Source: Henriciella sp. AS95 (GTDB lineage Bacteria; Pseudomonadota; Alphaproteobacteria; Caulobacterales; Hyphomonadaceae). Taken from it: a stretch of DNA of 64,000 nt. The stretch lies in the NCBI RefSeq assembly GCF_038900055.1, contig NZ_JBBMQM010000001.1, positions 1,860,001 through 1,924,000 on the forward strand, written 5' to 3'. Position 1 is the first letter of the stretch; every line of letters starts with the position of its first letter. The notes below the pieces were generated by a model. The model was not told the DNA's origin. It saw nothing but the letters and a program-made list of their open reading frames with translations, and made no database searches. Below are positions 54,085 to 62,645 of the stretch, one piece after another. The translations under genes were made by a program, and so were the position numbers.

Positions 54085-54339
54085 TTATGCGCTGCTGTTT
54101 CGGTTGAAGAAGTTGAACAAGGGAACGAACAGAAGGGCGATGTACCAGCCATAGAGATAGCTCTCGACAAGGCCGATCAGGAAACCAGTCAGCGTTCCAA
54201 ACTCAAATCCGGGCAGTAGATCCTGCCATGCTGGATGCATGTGAAGGCTGGACGGCGTCACACTCCCCCAGCCGACGCACAGCAAATAACTGACGAGCAG
54301 GAACAGAGACAGCGAGTGTCCGACGGGGATAATTTTCAT
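54085..54339 (-). CDS. DUF5676-like small membrane protein
   Basis: An 84-residue protein with two membrane helices (LSLFLLVSYLLCVGWG and FLIGLVESYLYGWYIALLF) joined by MHPAWQDLLPGFEF. It resembles the small membrane proteins (DUF5676-like) often found before copper ATPases. GGAGG stands 4 bases before the ATG at 54339. First gene of the unit whose promoter carries a CsoR-like operator. Its function is unknown. Confidence 0.7.
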   Translation of the reverse strand: MKIIPVGHSLSLFLLVSYLLCVGWGSVTPSSLHMHPAWQDLLPGFEFGTLTGFLIGLVESYLYGWYIALLFVPLFNFFNRNSSA

Positions 54340-54382
54340 TCTGACCTCCAGCGGTCCAGGCAAGAGCAAGTAGGACAGTCAT

Positions 54383-54411
54383 AGTATAATACCCCTAGGG
54401 GGTATATTCAA
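54383..54411 (-). promoter_or_regulatory. Copper-controlled promoter with CsoR operator in the spacer
   Basis: On the minus strand: -35 TTGAAT (54406-54411), 17-base spacer, -10 TATACT (54383-54388). The spacer is almost entirely the palindrome TACCCCTAGGGGGTA (plus-strand 54390-54404), so a bound repressor would block the polymerase. It drives 54339 and the ATPase operon. Confidence 0.82.
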
Positions 54412-54474
54412 TATCATCGCCGCTTGCCGGTTGCTTTTCAACTTGGCCGGCAAGCGGCAGTTTGGATTTCCTCC

Positions 54475-55569
54475 TTATCGCGGCGCACGGGAGGACGAGT
54501 GCGTGTGAATGACCTGCCAGGTGCCGGCGACCTTGCGGAACAGCACCGTTTGTTTCCCGATACGCTCCAGGCGTTCGCCATTGGAGCTGAACGTTCCACT
54601 GATCGCTGTGTCCGCGACAGCCCATGCAAAGTCACTTCCCTCGAATTGCACGTCTATATTCGAGAAGTCGAGTTCGAGATCCGGAATGGTATCTTTTTCG
54701 GGCTCGACATGATTTTCGACAAGGTCGAGCAGGCCAGTATTCTCGCCGCCTGACTCAAAGTACCGGGCGCCTGACCAGTCGAGAAAGTTCTGTCGGAACA
54801 GTTCGCCATCGCCGGTCTCCCAACCGGTTTCGATCGCGGCCATGATATCCAGGATCGCCTGTTCATCAGTCGAGACCGGTTTGGTGTCGTGATGGCCGTC
54901 GGAGTTGTCGTGTCCGGCGGGGACCGTGCCTGACATTTCTCGATCAGCTGCACCGTCGGTATGGTCGTGATCATGTCCATCGCCGCTCGCCGATGATCCA
55001 TCCATCGTGTCGGATGGAGGCGCTCCGTGAGCGTCTTGATGATCGTCTGTTGAATTTACGGTGCCTTGGTCGCCATGACCGGCTCCGCCGCCATGATCAT
55101 GATCGTGGCCTGGCCCGCTGGCTTCAGGAAGGGTCTGCACGCCAAGTCCGTACTTGTAGACAATTGTGCCTCCCCACCACGCTGTAACCGTCAAAAGACC
55201 TGCCACCACCAGGGCACTGATCGCAAATACCGGGCCGGGCGACGAGGCCCTTCTCAGCCAGCGCCAACCGGCGAGGGCCAGTAAGGCGAGGCCCGTGGGA
55301 ACAGCCCAGTTGCGATGGGTTGTCATCGCTTCATGGGACGGCGCATCGTGAGCAACGCTGTAATAGGCCTGAAACCCGGCCGCGATGGTGGCCAGAACCG
55401 CCAAGGCAGCCAATGCCAGCATCCAGTCGGCGGCCGGTCGAAGGCTGTCGCGCCAGCGGCCTGCAGGTACGAGGAGGCCAGCCACATATGCCAGGGCTGC
55501 AGATGTGCCGAGGGCATAGGTAAAATGCACCAGCACGGGGTGAATATTGGGTTCTATGAAACCGCCCAT
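54475..55569 (-). CDS. DUF2231-NTF2-like fusion with His-rich linker
   Basis: A 364-residue protein of unusual make-up. Residues 1-150 are a DUF2231-like membrane domain with four helices (starting NIHPVLVHFTYALGTSAALA). Residues about 150-235 are a His/Asp/Gly-rich linker (GHDHDHGGGAGHGDQG, GDGHDHDHTDGAAD). Residues about 240-364 form an NTF2/SnoaL-like domain (AIETGWETGDGELFRQNFLD, then FRKVAGTWQVIHTHSSSR). DUF2231 proteins occur in copper clusters, but the fusion to a soluble NTF2-like domain was not one I recognise. Last gene of the pcoA-pcoB unit; AGGAG precedes the start. Confidence 0.75.
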   Translation of the reverse strand: MGGFIEPNIHPVLVHFTYALGTSAALAYVAGLLVPAGRWRDSLRPAADWMLALAALAVLATIAAGFQAYYSVAHDAPSHEAMTTHRNWAVPTGLALLALAGWRWLRRASSPGPVFAISALVVAGLLTVTAWWGGTIVYKYGLGVQTLPEASGPGHDHDHGGGAGHGDQGTVNSTDDHQDAHGAPPSDTMDGSSASGDGHDHDHTDGAADREMSGTVPAGHDNSDGHHDTKPVSTDEQAILDIMAAIETGWETGDGELFRQNFLDWSGARYFESGGENTGLLDLVENHVEPEKDTIPDLELDFSNIDVQFEGSDFAWAVADTAISGTFSSNGERLERIGKQTVLFRKVAGTWQVIHTHSSSRAPR

Positions 55570-55578
55570 CTTGTTCTC

Positions 55579-56382
55579 CTAATACCAGGTCCGCAGGCCC
55601 ACGAGAAAGACGATATCGTCGCCTTCACCGCCTGCGGCTTTGATCATGTCGCGTGTCTCACCGAAGGCGCTTTGCCATTCGACGCCGACATAAGGCGCAA
55701 ACTCCCTCCTGATTTCATAACGAAGCCGCAAGCCGGCATCGAGTGTGCTAAGTCCCGCGCCCGTTTCCCTTTCCGGTATGTCCTGCGCGGAAAGATTTGC
55801 TTCGATCCGAGGCTGCAAGATCAACCGCTGGGTCAGGAGCAACTCATATTCAGCCTCGATGCGGGCCGTTACATCGCCTTTTTCACTGAGAAAGGCGGAA
55901 GCGTCGACTTCGAACCAGTAGGGCGCCAGACCATTCAGTGCGACGACCCCATGCGCGAGACTATCCGGTTCGATGTCGTAGCGAACGCCCGCCTGAACAT
56001 TCCAGAAAGGCGCAACCGCACGGGAATAGAGCGCCTGGATCTCGGCGTCATCCACGCCCTCTCCATTCAGAGAGGCGCGGCCCTCGCTCTTGAACCAGAG
56101 CTTGTTGATATCGCCTCCATACCAAGCCTGTCCGTTCCAGTACAAACTGTCGCCCTCGTCAGACATCTGAGCCTCGAGCTGGTTGAAGAGGATGTAGAAG
56201 CTCTTCTGGTCTCCGCCTTCGGCAAGAACGTCCCGGCGAGCCTCCGCCATTGCATCCTCGCCGTAGATGGCGTCGGCCTGATCCCAGGGCGGGGTTTGAT
56301 TTGTGTCTTCCGCGAACGCGCTGCCGGTCGCGTAGAGCGCGAAGCCGAGGAGGAGAGGGGCTGCCAAATTCTGTTTCATCAT
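55579..56382 (-). CDS. pcoB: PcoB/CopB, copper-resistance outer-membrane protein
   Basis: A 267-residue protein with signal peptide (LAAPLLLGFALYATGSAFAE) and the CopB beta-barrel pattern: WNGQAWYGGDINKLWFKSEG, YSRAVAPFWNVQAGVRYD, ISA-like repeats of 10-residue amphipathic strands and the terminal VGLRTWY. The Met-rich N-terminal repeat of some CopB proteins is absent. It overlaps pcoA by 4 bases. Functions with the multicopper oxidase in periplasmic copper tolerance. Confidence 0.9.
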   Translation of the reverse strand: MMKQNLAAPLLLGFALYATGSAFAEDTNQTPPWDQADAIYGEDAMAEARRDVLAEGGDQKSFYILFNQLEAQMSDEGDSLYWNGQAWYGGDINKLWFKSEGRASLNGEGVDDAEIQALYSRAVAPFWNVQAGVRYDIEPDSLAHGVVALNGLAPYWFEVDASAFLSEKGDVTARIEAEYELLLTQRLILQPRIEANLSAQDIPERETGAGLSTLDAGLRLRYEIRREFAPYVGVEWQSAFGETRDMIKAAGGEGDDIVFLVGLRTWY

Positions 56383-58220
56383 GATTTTCCCTCCCCATGG
56401 TTCATGCCGTGATGGTCCATGGGCATATTCATCTGACCTGCCGGCATTTTTTCAGCTGGTGTCGTATCGTCTGCTGGCGGAATGACGCTGACGACCTGCA
56501 TCATGCCAGCGTGCATGTGGTAAAGCAGATGGCAGTGGAACGCCCAGTCACCGACATGTTCTGCGGTGATGTCGACGCTGACCCTGTCTGCAGGCTTGAC
56601 CGTTACTGTGTGCTTTCGAGGCATGTGATGACCACCGCCATTCACGAGATCGAAAAACATGCCGTGCAAATGGATCGGGTGTGGCATCATTGTATCGTTT
56701 ACGAGCGTCAGGCGAACACGTTCACCCTCGTAGAACTTGATTGACTCGGTTACCTCGGAGAATTTTACACCGTCGAACGACCACATGTAGCGTTCCATGT
56801 TCGACGTCAGATGAATGACAATTTCGCGGCCAGGCGGGCGATGGTCCTCATTCATGTCGAGCGCGCGAAGCTGGTTATAGGTGAGCGTGCGGTGGGGGAC
56901 ATCATCAAGCCCGAGACCGGGTTCGCCCAAGCGGCTCATCGTCATGCCTGATACTTTTGCGACACCGGGGCCGCGCTCTATATCTGCTTCGATCTTGACG
57001 GGCTGGACCGCCGGACCATGAGGATCGGGCATCATCGACATGGCACCCATGTCGTGGCCTTTCATGTCGTCCCCGGCCGTCGCGGTGTCCGGACCATGAT
57101 CCATGCTCCCCATGCCTGACATGCCCGCCATGTCTCCATGGGCCATTCCCATGTCCCGCATGGTCAGCATGGGCACGGGACGAAGCGCAGGCGCATCGGC
57201 CCGCATACCGGCACGCGGGCCGAGCGTGGCGACGGCCTGGCCGGAGCGGTCGATCGATTCGGCAACAAAGGCGTAGGCGCGCGCTTCGGTCGGCGCGATG
57301 ATGACATCATACGTCTCGGCCACGCCCATCTGGAACTCGTCGGTCTCAACCGGCTGGACATTCAGACCGTCGGCCTGGACCACCGTCATCGGCAAGCCCG
57401 GGAGGCGGACATTGAAGAGGGTCATGGCGGAGGCGTTGATAATGCGCAGGCGAACCCGCTCGCCCGGCTGGAAGACCATATTGAAATTATCGGCCGTCGA
57501 ATGGCCATTGATCAGGTAGGTGTAGGTTTCGCCGGTCACGTCTGCGAGATCGCGCGGGCTCATTCGCATCTGCCCCCACATGCCGCCAAGCCCGGTTGGG
57601 TTCGACAGGGTCGGGCGGTTGAAATTCAGGCTCTCGGCATTCTTCTTGAGCTTGTCGAAGATCCGGTGCGGATGCGTGAAACTCCAGTCGCTGAGGACGA
57701 GCACATATTCCCGGTCATAAGCCACTGGATCTGTACCTGCCGGATCTATGACGATCGGACCGTAATGGCCGAGTTGTTCCTGCAGACCAGAATGGGAGTG
57801 ATACCAGTAAGTGCCATTTTGCGGCACCTTGAACTGATATTTGAACGTTTCGCCCGGTTTGATGCCCGGGAAGCTGACGCCCGGCACGCCGTCCATATGG
57901 AAGGGGACAAGCAGTCCGTGCCAATGGATCGAGGTGTCTTCGGCAAGCCGGTTGGTGACGTTCATTGTAACGTCATCGCCCTCGCGCAAACGCAAGAGCG
58001 GGCCGGGAAGTGTGCCATTGATTCCGGTTGCCATACCGACTTTGCCGTTGAGCCTGACCGGGAACTGCCCGATTTCGAGGTCGAAGCGCGTGCCCGAAAG
58101 TGAGGGCACACCAAGGTTTCCGTTGCTGGAAGATTTTGCCCAAGCGGGCAGGAGGCTGCTTGCCCCCCAGGCTGCGCCGGTGCCGAGCACCGTCTGCAGC
58201 ATATGTCGTCTGTTCAACAT
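56379..58220 (-). CDS. pcoA: PcoA/CopA, copper-resistance multicopper oxidase
   Basis: A 613-residue periplasmic oxidase that converts Cu(I) to the less toxic Cu(II). A twin-arginine-like start (MLNRRHMLQTVLGTG) points to Tat export. Copper ligands: SIHWHGLLVPFHMDG, TYWYHSHSGLQEQLG, HPIHLHGMFFD and WAFHCHLLYHMHAGMM. A Met/His-rich insert (GDMAGMSGMGSMDHGPD) near residue 365 is typical of CopA. Downstream of the second CsoR-like operator, with a small secreted protein gene in between. Confidence 0.95.
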   Translation of the reverse strand: MLNRRHMLQTVLGTGAAWGASSLLPAWAKSSSNGNLGVPSLSGTRFDLEIGQFPVRLNGKVGMATGINGTLPGPLLRLREGDDVTMNVTNRLAEDTSIHWHGLLVPFHMDGVPGVSFPGIKPGETFKYQFKVPQNGTYWYHSHSGLQEQLGHYGPIVIDPAGTDPVAYDREYVLVLSDWSFTHPHRIFDKLKKNAESLNFNRPTLSNPTGLGGMWGQMRMSPRDLADVTGETYTYLINGHSTADNFNMVFQPGERVRLRIINASAMTLFNVRLPGLPMTVVQADGLNVQPVETDEFQMGVAETYDVIIAPTEARAYAFVAESIDRSGQAVATLGPRAGMRADAPALRPVPMLTMRDMGMAHGDMAGMSGMGSMDHGPDTATAGDDMKGHDMGAMSMMPDPHGPAVQPVKIEADIERGPGVAKVSGMTMSRLGEPGLGLDDVPHRTLTYNQLRALDMNEDHRPPGREIVIHLTSNMERYMWSFDGVKFSEVTESIKFYEGERVRLTLVNDTMMPHPIHLHGMFFDLVNGGGHHMPRKHTVTVKPADRVSVDITAEHVGDWAFHCHLLYHMHAGMMQVVSVIPPADDTTPAEKMPAGQMNMPMDHHGMNHGEGKS

Positions 58221-58278
58221 AATCGTCTCCGTGAGGTGAATTTATGCAATCGGGCTGCTAATGCAGCGACGCACGAAA

Positions 58279-58665
58279 TCAGCTCAGGGAACGCACCTTT
58301 AATGTGACTGGCGTTTGTTGCAGCAGGTAACTTCGGACCTCAGGCCAGGGCGTGCGGACATTGACGACGCGCTTCCATGCGTGTTGCCATGAGGGTGTAG
58401 CAAGCCCGATGGGCGTCGTATCGCCTGATACGTGCTGGACCGGGTTCGCCGTCTTGTCGGCTTGGGCGACCGTTGCTGTCTGAAGCTTGCAGTGATCAGT
58501 CTCATCATCGCAGGGCGCCTCAGGCCCATCGGCGGGCGCCTGGTGAGAATGAGCGGTGAACTCGGTTGCCATGCTGTTCGTCGCCGACATATCGACGGGA
58601 CACGCGCAGAGCACCTGCGACAGGCTGAAAAATACAGTCACGAGAGTTGCGACAACAAAGTTCAT
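58279..58665 (-). CDS. Small secreted Cys/His-rich protein preceding pcoAB
   Basis: About 128 residues with a signal segment (VVATLVTVFFSLSQVLCACP) and a Cys/His/Asp-rich middle (APCDDETDHCKLQ). The end QQTPVTLKVRSLS parallels the 47386-47805 protein (QHTPISLKQRFLN). The start may be ATG 58674 or 58665; the latter has GGTGG just upstream. First gene of the pcoAB unit. A role in copper binding or delivery is inferred. Confidence 0.62.
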   Translation of the reverse strand: MNFVVATLVTVFFSLSQVLCACPVDMSATNSMATEFTAHSHQAPADGPEAPCDDETDHCKLQTATVAQADKTANPVQHVSGDTTPIGLATPSWQHAWKRVVNVRTPWPEVRSYLLQQTPVTLKVRSLS

Positions 58666-58672
58666 GACCACC

Positions 58673-58700
58673 ATTTATACCCCACAGGGGTTTAAATCAA
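58673..58700 (-). promoter_or_regulatory. Copper-controlled promoter with CsoR-like operator
   Basis: The plus strand reads TACCCC-ACA-GGGGTTTA at 58678-58694. On the minus strand TTGATT (58695-58700) and ATAAAT (58673-58678) can be -35 and -10 with a 16-base spacer covered by the palindrome. It matches the layout at 54383. Drives the secreted protein, pcoA, pcoB and the DUF2231 fusion. The rest of the gap to 58920 holds nothing I recognise. Confidence 0.7.
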
Positions 58701-58920
58701 TAAAGAACCTCTGAGCTCTCGAAATAGGCCTGTGCCGGGCAGAGCGAACGCACAACCACCGGATAAACTCTCGGCGAACAAGTATGCGACGCGTTACACA
58801 AAGCGTTTCGCGCACAGACCCGCCCAATTATGATTGATCCAGGCCAGGAATGTTATTGGGGCGAGGTTCAGCAGTAGTGAAGGCGGGCCAATCTCGGTCA
58901 CGTTCAGCCTTGTCCTCTCG

Positions 58921-59622
58921 TTACGATTGTGTCCTCACATAGCGCGCGATGAGCCACCACAGTATCGCCCAGGCCGCGCCAAATCCCCAACCGGCCACAA
59001 CGTCGCTTGGCCAGTGGACACCAAGGTAGACACGACTGCATCCAACCAGAATCGAAATGAAAATCGCGCTCGCGATCAGAAATACTTTCAGGCGTTTATG
59101 GCTTTCCGCCTGAGCGAGAAGGAGGCCGAGCGTGAGATAGACCAGTGCCGAACTGGCGGCGTGTCCGCTCGGAAAGCTTGAACTCGAGGCGTGTGTCAAA
59201 TGATCGACGAGGTCCGGGCGCGGCCGGTCGAAGCCGAGCTTCAGTAAAGAAATCAGAAGCGTGCCCGAAATGATCGAACAGACCAATAGCAGAGCTGTCC
59301 GGATCCTGTGCTCAAGGAGCAGGTAAAGTGTTGAAAGCACCACAATCAGAGTCAGGACCGCGTATCCACCAAGCGAGGTCATATCTCCCATTGCAAATTG
59401 CAGCCATGCCGGACCTATCGGGTCGCTGGTATCGCCCGCCTGTCTCAGCGCGAGCAAAAGTGTCTCATCGACCTGGTGGCTCTCGCCTTCAAGGACATCT
59501 TCTGCAATGGCCCCGAACAGCAATAGTCCACCAACCATGATGCCAAAAGCCACGATGACCTGGAGTTCGAATGCCGTGCCGGCGAACCGATGTCGCAGCC
59601 ACGAAGAGAGCGCGCGAATCAT
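58921..59622 (-). CDS. PAP2-family membrane phosphatase
   Basis: A 233-residue protein with six membrane segments and the three PAP2 motifs: KLGFDRPRPD, SSFPSGHAASS and SRVYLGVHWPSDVVAG. It hydrolyses lipid phosphates such as phosphatidate or undecaprenyl pyrophosphate on the periplasmic side. The start overlaps the end of the RND pump gene by 4 bases, so it belongs to that operon. The link of a lipid phosphatase to this pump is not explained. Confidence 0.92.
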   Translation of the reverse strand: MIRALSSWLRHRFAGTAFELQVIVAFGIMVGGLLLFGAIAEDVLEGESHQVDETLLLALRQAGDTSDPIGPAWLQFAMGDMTSLGGYAVLTLIVVLSTLYLLLEHRIRTALLLVCSIISGTLLISLLKLGFDRPRPDLVDHLTHASSSSFPSGHAASSALVYLTLGLLLAQAESHKRLKVFLIASAIFISILVGCSRVYLGVHWPSDVVAGWGFGAAWAILWWLIARYVRTQS

Positions 59623-62600
59623 GGCGCTGCCACGCTCCTGCGGCTTAGCGCTGCGTGGATTAATGGCGCGGCAATCAGAACGAGCGGCGCACCGACGATC
59701 AGTCCCGATATGATCGCGGTGGCCATCGGCGCGAGCAGGGCGGATCCTTGGCCGACCTTCAGAGCCAGGGGGGCAAGCGCCAGAATAGCAATGAGCGCAG
59801 ACATCAAAATTGGGCGTAATCGGGCCTGGCCGGCAGAGATTCGGTCATCATGGGTCGCGCCATCGCCTTCGAGTTCTGCAAAATAGAAGACGCCGAGCTC
59901 GGCGATGATCCCGATCACCATGGTCAGGCCCATCATGGCTGAGATGTTGAGTTCCGTTCCTGTCAGGACCAGTCCGGTCAGGACCCCTGCAACCGACAGT
60001 CCGACAACGCCCAGGATGGAAACGGCCTGGGACAGGCTCTTGAAGAGGAAGAGGAGGAGGAGGCCGGACAGCAGGAAGGCTGCCGCGAACACGGCCATCA
60101 GGTCGTTGAACGATTTTTGCTGCTCTGCATAGAGTCCGCCAAATTCGTAGCGCACACCCGCGGGCAGGGCGAGGGCCCCGATCGCCTGCCGGACATCAAC
60201 CATGGCCGACCCCATATCGCGTCCTTCAAGGCGGCCCGTCACGGCGGTCATCGGCTGCAAATTCTCACGGCTCGACTGGGCCTGACCGGACACGGTCTCG
60301 ACGCTGGCGACGCGTTCGAGCGGTACGAGATGGCCGTCAGGCGCGCGCAGCATGAGATCCTCGATCTGCGGCACGCGTTGCCGGAGTTCGGGTGGCGACC
60401 AGAGGCGGATATTCAGACTGCGTTGCCCGGCGAGAATAGCGCCGGCAGATCGTCCCCCGACCAGCGTTTGAAGCTGCGCGCCCACGTCTGCGGGATCGAG
60501 GCCTTCAAAGGCCAGCGCGGTTCGGTCAAGCCTCACGACGATCGCATCGCCGGCTGTGCGATCTGATTTCCTGACCTCGACAACGCCTCGGACGCCTTCG
60601 AGCGCTAACAAGGCCTGGTCGGCCGCGATGGAGAGGGAACCTGGATCGTTGCCGTACAGTTTGACTTCAATAGGCTGCGGCACTGCCGTGAGATCACCGA
60701 TCAGATCGCCCATGAGCTGTATGGTCTCAATCTCGAGCCCGGGAACGCTTTCGGCTACCCGCTGGCGGACTTCAGACATGACGGCTTCGATTGGTCGGCG
60801 GGGAAAGGGCGTGAGGCGGATAAACATGTCGCCTTCATTCGCCTCGGTGAGGCCGCCGCCCAGTTGGACGCCGGTGCGCCGCGAGTAGCTCGCAACATCG
60901 GGAATAGTCTGGATGATCTCTTCCATCTGCGACACAAGTCGGTCGGTTTCAGTAAGGGACAGGCCGGGCGGCGCGACATAGTCCAAAACGAATCCACCCT
61001 CATCCATTTGCGGCATGAAGCCGGACGCGATCCGGCTGGACGATAGGGTACCGGCACCAAGTGCCGCCACCACAAGCAAAAACGCCGCGACACGCGCATG
61101 GCCGAGCAGTTTTCGCATCAGTCCGGCATAGGCCCGCGCCAGCCCATCGAGCCAGCCAGCGGCGCCTTCGGCCCGGATGGCATCTTCCTTTCGTGCAAGC
61201 GTGCGGGCCAGGACCGGAACGACGGTCATGGCAAAGATCATGGAGAGAACCAGGCTTGAGGCCATGGTGATCGCCAGCGCTTTGAAGAATCCGCCCGTCA
61301 CGCCTGACAGGAAGGCGAGCGGTGTAAACACAACAATTGTTGCGAATGAGGAGCCGACAAGCGGCTGTAGCATTTCGGAGGCTGCCTCGAGAACACCCTT
61401 TGTACCTTCGGCGAGACGCCGCGCGACATGTTCGAGCATGACCACGATATCATCGACGATCAGTCCGACCGCGGCCGCCATGCCGCCAAGCGTCATGATG
61501 TTGAGGCTCTGTCCCATGACCATCAAAAGCAGGGCCGTCGCGGCCAGTACAGATGGCAGCAGAATGGCCACGATCAGGACCAGCCTCAGACTGCGAAGGA
61601 AGAACAGCAAAACGAGACCCGCCAGCAGCGTCCCGATCAGAATGGCGTCACGGACGCTCCCGGCGGCGGATACAACAAGGTCTGACTGGTCATAATAGGA
61701 CGTTAGGGTCAGATCCTTGGGAAACGCTACACGCTCCCTCGCGATCGTATTCTTGACGGCGGTGGTCAGGGCCAACGAGTTTGCGTCCGGCGACTGTCGG
61801 ATGTTTAAAAGAACGGCCGGTTTCCCGTCGGCGGTCACCCGCGTCCAGTCCGGCGCTACGGCAAGGCGAATGTCGGCCACATCGGAGACTTCGACCGCGC
61901 CGCCACCGGCCAGGCTTTTCAGCACAATGTTGCCGATGTCTTCGGCGCCAGTAAGCTGATCGTCAACAATGGTCAGATAGAGCCGCGACTGGTCCTCAAG
62001 GCGGCCTGAGGCCGAAACGATGTTCGACGTGGAAATGGCGGTTTCGACATCCAGCACGGACAGGTCCCGCGCCTTCAGCCTCGCCGGATCGACGAGCACC
62101 TCATACTCAGCGTCGCGCCCGCCAAGCACGGAGACTTCGACGACGCCGTCAATTGACGCAATGAGAGGCCGCAGAGTGAATTGTGCGAACGTCTTCATCT
62201 CGACCTGGGACAGTGTGTCGGATGTCAGGGAATAGCCCATGACCGGAAAGATGGTCGGATCCATGCGGCGGATCTGGAAGGCAAAGCCCGGCGGCAGGGA
62301 CGGCGCCAGCCTGGCGAGTTCTGATTCCGACTGGAGGGCTGCTGTTACGATGTCTCCCCCCCAGTCGAAGGTGACCGAAACCTCAGCAGAGCCTCGGCTG
62401 GTTTGCGAGCGGATATTGCGCACGCCGGGAACGGCGCGGAGCGCATCCTCGACGGGCCGGGTCACCAGCGCTTCCATCTGGTCGACCGGGCGGTCTCCAG
62501 CTTCCAGCGACACGGCAAGCCGGGGAAACTGGATGGTCGGAAACAGGCTGACAGGCAGCTGGGTCAGCGCGAAGCCTCCGCCTGCGGTCAGCAGACAAAA

Positions 62601-62645
62601 CGCGGCAAGGATGAACCGCGCCTGCTGGCTCAGCCACCGGCTCAT
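59619..62645 (-). CDS. RND efflux pump, inner-membrane component
   Basis: A 1008-residue RND transporter. Seen: QLPVSLFPTIQFPRLAVSLE near the N-terminus, helix 4 GLIVDDIVVMLEHVARRL near residue 400, GSRIASGFMPQMDEGGF-type porter start and helix 10 GLTMVIGIIAELGVFYFAEL. The VDDxVV motif fits the proton relay of drug-type (HAE) pumps better than CzcA or CusA. The substrate is unknown. It overlaps the adaptor gene upstream and the PAP2 gene downstream by 4 bases each. Confidence 0.9.
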   Translation of the reverse strand: MSRWLSQQARFILAAFCLLTAGGGFALTQLPVSLFPTIQFPRLAVSLEAGDRPVDQMEALVTRPVEDALRAVPGVRNIRSQTSRGSAEVSVTFDWGGDIVTAALQSESELARLAPSLPPGFAFQIRRMDPTIFPVMGYSLTSDTLSQVEMKTFAQFTLRPLIASIDGVVEVSVLGGRDAEYEVLVDPARLKARDLSVLDVETAISTSNIVSASGRLEDQSRLYLTIVDDQLTGAEDIGNIVLKSLAGGGAVEVSDVADIRLAVAPDWTRVTADGKPAVLLNIRQSPDANSLALTTAVKNTIARERVAFPKDLTLTSYYDQSDLVVSAAGSVRDAILIGTLLAGLVLLFFLRSLRLVLIVAILLPSVLAATALLLMVMGQSLNIMTLGGMAAAVGLIVDDIVVMLEHVARRLAEGTKGVLEAASEMLQPLVGSSFATIVVFTPLAFLSGVTGGFFKALAITMASSLVLSMIFAMTVVPVLARTLARKEDAIRAEGAAGWLDGLARAYAGLMRKLLGHARVAAFLLVVAALGAGTLSSSRIASGFMPQMDEGGFVLDYVAPPGLSLTETDRLVSQMEEIIQTIPDVASYSRRTGVQLGGGLTEANEGDMFIRLTPFPRRPIEAVMSEVRQRVAESVPGLEIETIQLMGDLIGDLTAVPQPIEVKLYGNDPGSLSIAADQALLALEGVRGVVEVRKSDRTAGDAIVVRLDRTALAFEGLDPADVGAQLQTLVGGRSAGAILAGQRSLNIRLWSPPELRQRVPQIEDLMLRAPDGHLVPLERVASVETVSGQAQSSRENLQPMTAVTGRLEGRDMGSAMVDVRQAIGALALPAGVRYEFGGLYAEQQKSFNDLMAVFAAAFLLSGLLLLFLFKSLSQAVSILGVVGLSVAGVLTGLVLTGTELNISAMMGLTMVIGIIAELGVFYFAELEGDGATHDDRISAGQARLRPILMSALIAILALAPLALKVGQGSALLAPMATAIISGLIVGAPLVLIAAPLIHAALSRRSVAAP

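Noticed and set aside
55315..56412. Plus-strand frame opposite pcoB and the DUF2231 fusion
   Set aside because: No domain, and it crosses the junction of two supported genes.
57138..58103. Plus-strand frame opposite the multicopper oxidase
   Set aside because: Antisense shadow; its His-rich look comes from the complement of the Met/His-rich oxidase sequence.
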